DNA from: JAEMQF01 sp963850525
GTDB lineage: Bacteria > Pseudomonadota > Gammaproteobacteria > Burkholderiales > Burkholderiaceae_C
Length of the DNA: 64,000 bases
Direction: 5' to 3'
NCBI GenBank assembly: GCA_963850525.1
Contig: CAWKLQ010000004.1
Span: 682,001 to 746,000 of the forward strand
A model generated the notes under the pieces. That model was not told the DNA's origin. It made no database searches and saw only the letters and a list, made by a program, of their open reading frames with translations. Position 1 is the stretch's first letter; each line of letters begins with the position of its first letter. The translations under genes were made by a program, and so were the position numbers. Of this stretch, positions 59,508 through 64,000 are shown in pieces.

Positions 59508-60887
59508 CTACTTGGCGCTGGCGATGTAGGCCGAGATGTTCAGCACGTCTTGGGCGCCCAAGCTCGCCGCCACCCCGGCATGCGCGCCGACGCTCTTCAG
59601 CACAGCGGCCAGGCCCGCAGCCGTCTTGGCCGCGGACGCGTTCGCTTTGCCGGTGCCGTGGCAGCCGCTGCAGTTGCCGTTGTAGAGCGCCAGACCGGCG
59701 ACGACGTCGCCTGTCGCTGCCGGCGGCGTCGGCGGGGCAACGACAACGGCGGCACACACCGGGCTCGCCAAAGCCACTGCGCCGTTGTTGCAGCTCGCCG
59801 TCACTGTCCCCGTCGCGCCGCTGCGCGCGTTCGTCAATTTCGCGCTGCTGCCGCTCGCGCCGCCGGCAAAACTCGCCGAACAACTCGCACCGCTGACACT
59901 CCAGGTGACGGTCTGCGCCGCGCAGTCGCCGGCCGGCGTCACTGGGGGCGGCGTGACCGGTGGCAAAGGCAGAGGGGGAACGGTGCTCGGCGATGCCGTC
60001 GCCGCCCATTCGCCTGTTGCCGCAGCGCCGCTCTGCGTCGTTGCCAGCGTGCCGGCGAAGCCGCTTTCCAGGGTGCCGGTGCCGGTCAGCACGACGTCGG
60101 CCTGGCCGCGCTGGCGGATCGTCAGCGTCACCGTCTTGTTAGCGGCGTCGAAGATTCCCTTCACCTTGATCCCGTCATGATTTCCCGATTCGCCGCGTCC
60201 GGCGCGTGAGACACCCGCGTCCGCGGCGGCCTTCGCCAGGCCGGTTCGATAGGCGTCCAAGGCCAGCGCCACGGCGGCCCTGAAGGCGGTGCGGGCTGCG
60301 GCCTTGGCGGCGGGGTCGGCTGCAACCGCGGCGGTGTAAGCGCTTCGAGCTTGCTCGACGGCAGCCTGCAGGGTTGCTTTGAGGCCATCCTTGCTCGCCT
60401 TGAACAAGGCCAGCGCGTCGGCAGTGGGCGCAGGCGGCGCCGCGGGAGCGGTCGTCGTCGACGCCGCAGCAGGAACAAAGCGGCCCTCGAGTTCCGTCGC
60501 GCCGCTGCCCTCGGTTTCAGCGCGCAGTGCGAGGATGCCCTGCATTAGGTTCGCCCCGTTGGCGCTCGCGGTCAGCGTGAATTGCGCGGCTTGGGTGACG
60601 CTGCTGGAATCGCTCGACGATTCCGTTTCGGTTTCGCCGCCCGCTGCGGACGACGACGACGACGCTGCGGCGCTCGACGTTGCCGCGGCGCGCGGAGCTG
60701 CCGACAGCGCTGTCTTGATCGACAAGCCCGAGCCGGTGTCGCTGATCTGGACGGCTGCCGCTTGCTCTGTGGCGGCCGGATCCGTCGAGTTCGGGTCGCT
60801 GCCGCCGCAACCCGTGACGAGCGAGCCGATCAGGCTCAGCGAGAGCAGCCAGCGCAGTGGAATGGCAAGGGGAGAAAGTGCGTTCAT
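59508..60887 (-). CDS. Cytochrome c domain lipoprotein
   Basis: A 459-residue exported lipoprotein. AGGAGG lies before ATG 60887, and the signal ends in the lipobox LVTGC (Cys27). After a low-complexity Ser/Ala-rich stretch (about 45-95) comes an alanine-rich helical region with FKASKDGLKATLQAAVEQAR. A proline-rich linker (PPLPLPPVTPPPVTP) and a beta-rich segment with paired cysteines follow. A single short cytochrome c domain closes the protein, with heme motif CSGCH (about residue 407). A heme methionine is not obvious near the expected C-terminal position. It probably sits at the outer membrane or periplasmic face and could transfer electrons. The partner is unknown. Confidence 0.8.
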   Translation of the reverse strand: MNALSPLAIPLRWLLSLSLIGSLVTGCGGSDPNSTDPAATEQAAAVQISDTGSGLSIKTALSAAPRAAATSSAAASSSSSAAGGETETESSSDSSSVTQAAQFTLTASANGANLMQGILALRAETEGSGATELEGRFVPAAASTTTAPAAPPAPTADALALFKASKDGLKATLQAAVEQARSAYTAAVAADPAAKAAARTAFRAAVALALDAYRTGLAKAAADAGVSRAGRGESGNHDGIKVKGIFDAANKTVTLTIRQRGQADVVLTGTGTLESGFAGTLATTQSGAAATGEWAATASPSTVPPLPLPPVTPPPVTPAGDCAAQTVTWSVSGASCSASFAGGASGSSAKLTNARSGATGTVTASCNNGAVALASPVCAAVVVAPPTPPAATGDVVAGLALYNGNCSGCHGTGKANASAAKTAAGLAAVLKSVGAHAGVAASLGAQDVLNISAYIASAK

Positions 60888-61288
60888 CGGGCCTCCTGGA
60901 GATTGAAAGGAACTGGGCCGAGCAGGGGCTGCAGTTGCCGGCGCGTTGCCGCCCGGCCACCCCCGTTCGGATGCAGCCTCGGTGAAACGCGCCTGGCCAT
61001 CGGCCCGTTCATCGAGGGGCGCAATGTAGGTCGATGGGTTCGTGCACGCACCCCTTCGCAACCAGCCCTTACCTCCGACACAGGCGACGCGTCATGCGAT
61101 TTCGCACGCTCCAGGTGGGGAGTCCGGCGTGAAATTAATTCCTCCCAAGTTACGAAAGCAATTGCGTCGGCCACCGACGCGCCGACAAAAGAGGGCTTTG
61201 GCCGCGAGGTCGTAAAGTCGCCGGGGCGCGCTGCGCGATCCGCAGAGGCGCCACCCCTGCCCATCCACCCACACCCCGAGACACGCCC
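60888..61288. other. Gene-free divergent intergenic region
   Basis: 401 bases between the cytochrome lipoprotein gene and the racemase gene, which are divergent, so two promoters are expected. The stretch around 61130-61170 (AAATTAATTCC and nearby) is the only AT-rich part and the likeliest promoter site. I see no gene, repeat or clear operator in it. Confidence 0.5.
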
Positions 61289-62446
61289 ATGGGCCCGCTG
61301 CACGGACTGCGCATCATCGAACTCGAAGCCATCGGCCCGGTGCCGATGTGCACCATGTTGCTCGCCGACCTGGGCGCCGACGTGGTGCGCATCGATCGGC
61401 GCGAGCCGAGCGGCCTGGGCCTGGCGATGGAGCGGCGCTTCGCCGTGAATTCGCGGAATCGCCGCTCCGTCGCGTTAGATCTGAAAAGCGCCCCGGGGCG
61501 TGATGCCGCGCTGCGCCTGATCGCACGCGCCGACGTGCTGCTCGAAGGCTTTCGCCCCGGTGTCGCCGAGCGCTTGGGTCTCGGCCCCGAGGCGTGCCAC
61601 GCGTTGAGCCCGGCGCTGATCTACGGCCGCATGACGGGCTTCGGCCAGACCGGCCCGCTCGCACAAGCGGCAGGCCACGACTTGAACTACATCGCCCTGA
61701 CCGGCGCGCTGCACGCCATCGGCCCGCGCGGCGGCAAGCCCGTGCCGCCGCTCAACCTGGTGGGCGACTACGGCGGTGGCGCGCTCTATCTGGCGCTGGG
61801 TGTGCTCGCCGCGCTGCACGAGCGCAAGGCGTCGGGGCGCGGCCAGGTGGTCGACGCGGCGATGGTCGACGGCGCGGCGTCGCTCGCGTCGATGTTTTAC
61901 GGCCTGGCGGCGGCGGGGAATTGGGGCGAGGCGCGCGGCGAGAACCTGCTCGACGGCGGCGCGCCGTACTACGACACCTACGCGACCGCGGATGGCAAGT
62001 ACGTCGCGGTCGGCGCGATCGAGCCGAAGTTCTTTGCCGAACTGGCGCAGCGCATCGGTCTGCCCGAGCGCTTCTTGAAGGCGCAGAACAAGCGCAGCCT
62101 GTGGCCCGAAATGCGTACCGCGTTCGCACAAATCTTCGCCACGCGAACGCGCGACGCGTGGTGCGCGCTGCTGGAGGGCAGCGACGCGTGTTTCGCGCCG
62201 GTGCTGTCGCTGGCCGAAGCGCCCTTGCATGCGCACGCCCACGCGCGCGGCGCGTTCATTCACGTCGACGGCGTCGTCCAGCCCGCCGCCGCGCCGCGCT
62301 TCGATCGCAGCGTGCCGCTGCCGCCCCGGCCCGCACCGCGCAGTGGAGAACACACTGAAGAAGTGCTGCGCGAAGCGGGGTTCAGTGCAGTGGAGATTGA
62401 GGCTCTGTGCGGTGGAGCACTGCCTCAGGCTGCGGATTCGACTTGA
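61289..62446 (+). CDS. CaiB/BaiF-family alpha-methylacyl-CoA racemase
   Basis: A 385-residue class III CoA-transferase-fold enzyme of the racemase branch. It has LHGLRIIELEAIGPVPMCTM and LADLGADVVRIDR. The catalytic His/Asp pair of the racemase branch lies in AQAAGHDLNYIALTGALHAI and LNLVGDYGGGALYLALGVLA. GRGQVVDAAMVDGAASL and SGEHTEEVL are also family motifs. It interconverts R- and S-2-methylacyl-CoA so that branched acids can enter beta-oxidation, fitting the neighbouring beta-oxidation genes. It differs clearly from the Frc-type enzyme at 4161-5408. Confidence 0.93.
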   Translation: MGPLHGLRIIELEAIGPVPMCTMLLADLGADVVRIDRREPSGLGLAMERRFAVNSRNRRSVALDLKSAPGRDAALRLIARADVLLEGFRPGVAERLGLGPEACHALSPALIYGRMTGFGQTGPLAQAAGHDLNYIALTGALHAIGPRGGKPVPPLNLVGDYGGGALYLALGVLAALHERKASGRGQVVDAAMVDGAASLASMFYGLAAAGNWGEARGENLLDGGAPYYDTYATADGKYVAVGAIEPKFFAELAQRIGLPERFLKAQNKRSLWPEMRTAFAQIFATRTRDAWCALLEGSDACFAPVLSLAEAPLHAHAHARGAFIHVDGVVQPAAAPRFDRSVPLPPRPAPRSGEHTEEVLREAGFSAVEIEALCGGALPQAADST

Positions 62447-62500
62447 TTCGCGCGAGGCCGCCCTCGGGGGGCGACGTCTGTCGTCGGCCTGGGCGTGCGC

Positions 62501-62902
62501 TCAGGGAGCGGCGATCGTCACCAGCCCGGCGCGGTTGAACTCGCCGGCGGGTATCAACGTGTCGATCACCTGACGCTGCGGCCGCAGCGGCACGCTGCGG
62601 ATCGGTGCGCGACCGTCCCACGCGAGGCTCGCGTTGCTCTGCAGCGTCAGCGCCGTGCCGCTGCCCTGCACGCGCAGGCCTTGTGCGTGCATCGACAGCG
62701 CGAGCGACGGCAGGATCGTGATGCGAAAGTCGAGGTGCGCGCTCGCGCTCACCGGGCCGGCACCTGCCGTTTTCAGCGCAGAGTCGGTGCGGCCTGCGGG
62801 CAAGAAACCGAATAGCAGCATCACCGCAGCGGCGCACGGTTTCAGCCTCGAACGGCGCGGCGGCGGCGCTGATGCAGTACAGCAACATAGAGTGCGATCC
62901 AT
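62501..62902 (-). CDS. Secreted protein under cyclic-di-GMP riboswitch control
   Basis: A 133-residue protein from ATG 62902 with a signal-like N-terminus (basic RRSRLKP, then hydrophobic AAAVMLLFGFLPAG). The mature part has AGAGPVSASAHLDFRITILP and ends in a beta-rich region (RAGLVTIAAP). The mature start is clearly related to the protein at 63329-63955 (GAGALSASARLDFRVTIPKV). No enzyme motif is seen. A beta-sandwich surface or pilus-like role is possible. Just upstream on the same strand is a GEMM riboswitch, so expression should follow cyclic-di-GMP, a messenger for surface and biofilm behaviour. Confidence 0.7.
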   Translation of the reverse strand: MDRTLCCCTASAPPPRRSRLKPCAAAVMLLFGFLPAGRTDSALKTAGAGPVSASAHLDFRITILPSLALSMHAQGLRVQGSGTALTLQSNASLAWDGRAPIRSVPLRPQRQVIDTLIPAGEFNRAGLVTIAAP

Positions 62903-62973
62903 CCGGCGGCCCCCGAAGGCGCACGCCGCACTGGGCTGGAATCGCATCTAGAACACCGCGCACGGGCGCCGTC

Positions 62974-62997
62974 GGGCGCGCTGCCTGGCAGCCGCCC
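62974..62997 (-). other. GC-rich hairpin between riboswitch and its gene
   Basis: On the minus strand the bases right after the riboswitch form a strong stem: GGGCGGCTGCC pairs with GGCAGCGCGCCC around a one- or two-base loop, with one mismatch. No U run follows. It could be the expression platform (a pausing or Rho-linked structure) or part of a switch with the riboswitch P1 stem. Confidence 0.4.
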
Positions 62998-62999
62998 TG

Positions 63000-63092
63000 G
63001 AATGGCAACCCCGCTATCGTGATCCTTGCGGACCGTAGACCGGTGGCTTTGCGACCCCGGCTTTCGCACGGGTGTGCCTTTGTCATCCGGCG
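63000..63092 (-). ncRNA. Cyclic-di-GMP-I (GEMM) riboswitch
   Basis: On the minus strand the sequence follows the GEMM-I layout of the Vibrio Vc2 aptamer. It begins ACAAAGGCACACCC. A first stem is closed by a GAAA tetraloop (CCCGTGCGAAAGCCGGG). The conserved GTCGCAAAGCCACCGG joint follows, then a second stem with a GCAA loop, and the conserved GATAGCGGGGTTGCC 3' side. The gene at 62902-62501 starts about 100 bases further on. The aptamer binds cyclic-di-GMP; whether it turns the gene on or off is not evident. Confidence 0.85.
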
Positions 63093-63328
63093 AGCGCACC
63101 ACGCACCCACCTTGCAGTGAGTATCGGCCTGCGCGCGGGGCCACTGAAGCTCAATCGTGCGAACAGCGGGGCGAACGCGGGCCAGATCGCACGATCGCCC
63201 AAGTGCAAAAGTCGCAACCGGAAGGCATCCTGCGACTCGGGCCATCGGCACGCCACCCATAATCGCGCCCGCAGTCCGGAGTGCAGTGGCACCGGGCTCG
63301 ATCACTTCAACTCCAGAGGAAACTCGTG

Positions 63329-63955
63329 ATGATCAAGTTCTCAATTCGCACCGTCAGCGCTGCCGCGGCTTTGGCCGCAATGGGCGCGAGCATGACGGCG
63401 CACGCCGAGTCGACAGTGCAAAACGGCGCAGGCGCGCTGAGCGCCAGCGCCCGACTCGATTTTCGGGTGACGATTCCCAAGGTCCTGTTTCTGCAAGTCG
63501 GCACCGGCACCGCGCTCGCCACCAACCCCAATATCAACCTGATCGACTTCGTCGTTCCGGCGGCCAACGTCGGCGACGGCATCGCGATCGCCGCCACCGC
63601 CGCCTCCGGAGACCTGGGCAGCGGCAGCGTCACGGCCCGGGTGCTGGGCAACAACGGCGACGTCACCTTGACGTCGACGACGGTCGGCGCGCTCGGCAAC
63701 GGCGCGGGCGACACCTTGTCCTACAGCCTGATCAGCACGACGCCGGCGGTGCTGACGAGCGGCACGGCGCTCGCCGCCCCGGCGCTCGCCGACGGCGCGA
63801 CGACGAGCACGACCGTTCCCGCCACCGGCAAAATCGTGAATCGCGACGCGCGCTGGACCTTCTCGTTCCTGAATACCGCAGTCGTGCCGCCAGGCACCTA
63901 CGGTGGCGTGAACGCGAACAACAGCCGCGTCACGTACACCGCCAGCATGCCCTGA
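63329..63955 (+). CDS. Secreted protein of unknown function, related to the riboswitch-controlled protein
   Basis: A 208-residue exported protein. A clear signal peptide covers residues 1-26 (MIKFSIRTVSAAAALAAMGA, cleavage after AHA). AGAGGA lies upstream of ATG 63329. The mature part starts ESTVQNGAGALSASARLDFR and continues as a threonine/alanine-rich beta-strand protein (GSVTARVLGNNGDVTLTSTT). It ends NSRVTYTASMP, typical of small pilus-like or matrix beta-sandwich proteins. It shares the SASAxLDFR(V/I)TI block with the divergent neighbour. I do not recognise a named family. A role at the cell surface is inferred from the signal peptide and the neighbour's control. Confidence 0.75.
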   Translation: MIKFSIRTVSAAAALAAMGASMTAHAESTVQNGAGALSASARLDFRVTIPKVLFLQVGTGTALATNPNINLIDFVVPAANVGDGIAIAATAASGDLGSGSVTARVLGNNGDVTLTSTTVGALGNGAGDTLSYSLISTTPAVLTSGTALAAPALADGATTSTTVPATGKIVNRDARWTFSFLNTAVVPPGTYGGVNANNSRVTYTASMP

Positions 63956-64000
63956 GGCAGGTTCAGCGAGCGCCCACGTGACACGCCGCCGGCACGGGCC

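Noticed and set aside
1..64000. CRISPR arrays, tRNA or rRNA genes, integrase or attachment sites around the epoxide/CoM cluster
   Set aside because: Reading through the intergenic regions showed no direct-repeat arrays, cloverleaf-like genes, or mobility genes; recent island insertion is therefore not shown by the sequence.

Overview
The window looks like chromosome from a high-GC betaproteobacterium, most likely Burkholderiales. The protein set (TctA-type carrier, FdsA-type formate dehydrogenase, FadD, RsmE) and an intergenic repeat of the kind seen in Comamonadaceae-like genomes support this; no rRNA or other taxonomic marker is present. There are no tRNA genes, CRISPR arrays or complete insertion sequences.

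Layout. (1) 1-2256: 3' part of a tripartite tricarboxylate carrier gene (tctA), a decayed remnant, and a Crp/Fnr regulator. (2) 2400-13505: an oxalate-to-formate-to-CO2 operon (oxalyl-CoA decarboxylase, formyl-CoA transferase, NDP-forming acyl-CoA ligase, NAD-linked formate dehydrogenase with fused gamma-beta subunit plus alpha subunit, and a hydratase-like gene). A perfect Fnr-type palindrome lies at activator distance before it. (3) 13572-26664: a small unknown gene, a LysR regulator, a D-mannonate dehydratase, a gutted haloperoxidase-like gene, a methyltransferase, an AraC regulator, and a sugar-acid operon (idonate-type dehydrogenase, TRAP transporter, SDR, diketo-acid hydrolase, altronate/galactarate-type dehydratase). 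(4) 26906-37136: fadD, an MTA/SAH nucleosidase, a sorbosone-dehydrogenase-like gene, two divergent paralogous coiled-coil genes, rsmE and an MFS transporter. Four of these genes carry single-base frameshifts, all within about 6 kb. (5) 37108-53843: the main find, see below. (6) 53906-63955: DUF937 and CENP-V/GFA proteins, a beta-oxidation group (fadB-like, thiolase, acyl-CoA dehydrogenase), a c-type cytochrome lipoprotein, an alpha-methylacyl-CoA racemase, and two related secreted proteins, one of them behind a cyclic-di-GMP (GEMM) riboswitch.

The main find is a 15.6-kb, 14-gene minus-strand run (52711 down to 37108) with mostly overlapping or abutting genes. It combines a complete coenzyme M-dependent epoxide carboxylation pathway with a bacterial coenzyme M biosynthesis pathway. 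The carboxylation part has epoxyalkane:CoM transferase, both stereospecific hydroxyalkyl-CoM dehydrogenases and 2-oxopropyl-CoM reductase/carboxylase. The diagnostic residues are present: R152/R196 and R211/K214 for sulfonate binding, and F501/H506 for carboxylation. The biosynthetic part has a phosphosulfolactate synthase homologue, two aspartase/fumarase-superfamily proteins with altered signature loops, and a D-cysteine-desulfhydrase-like PLP enzyme. A CoA-disulfide-reductase-like flavoprotein at the end of the operon is a candidate for the last, reductive step. A two-subunit CoA-transferase and an NDP-forming acyl-CoA synthetase probably channel the acetoacetate product into central metabolism. 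Two operon members, a 306-residue protein and a 68-residue zinc-ribbon protein, have no function I recognise. A divergent gene encodes a DNA-binding domain joined to a MEDS (DcmR-type) sensor domain and probably controls the operon. No alkene monooxygenase that would make the epoxide is in the window.
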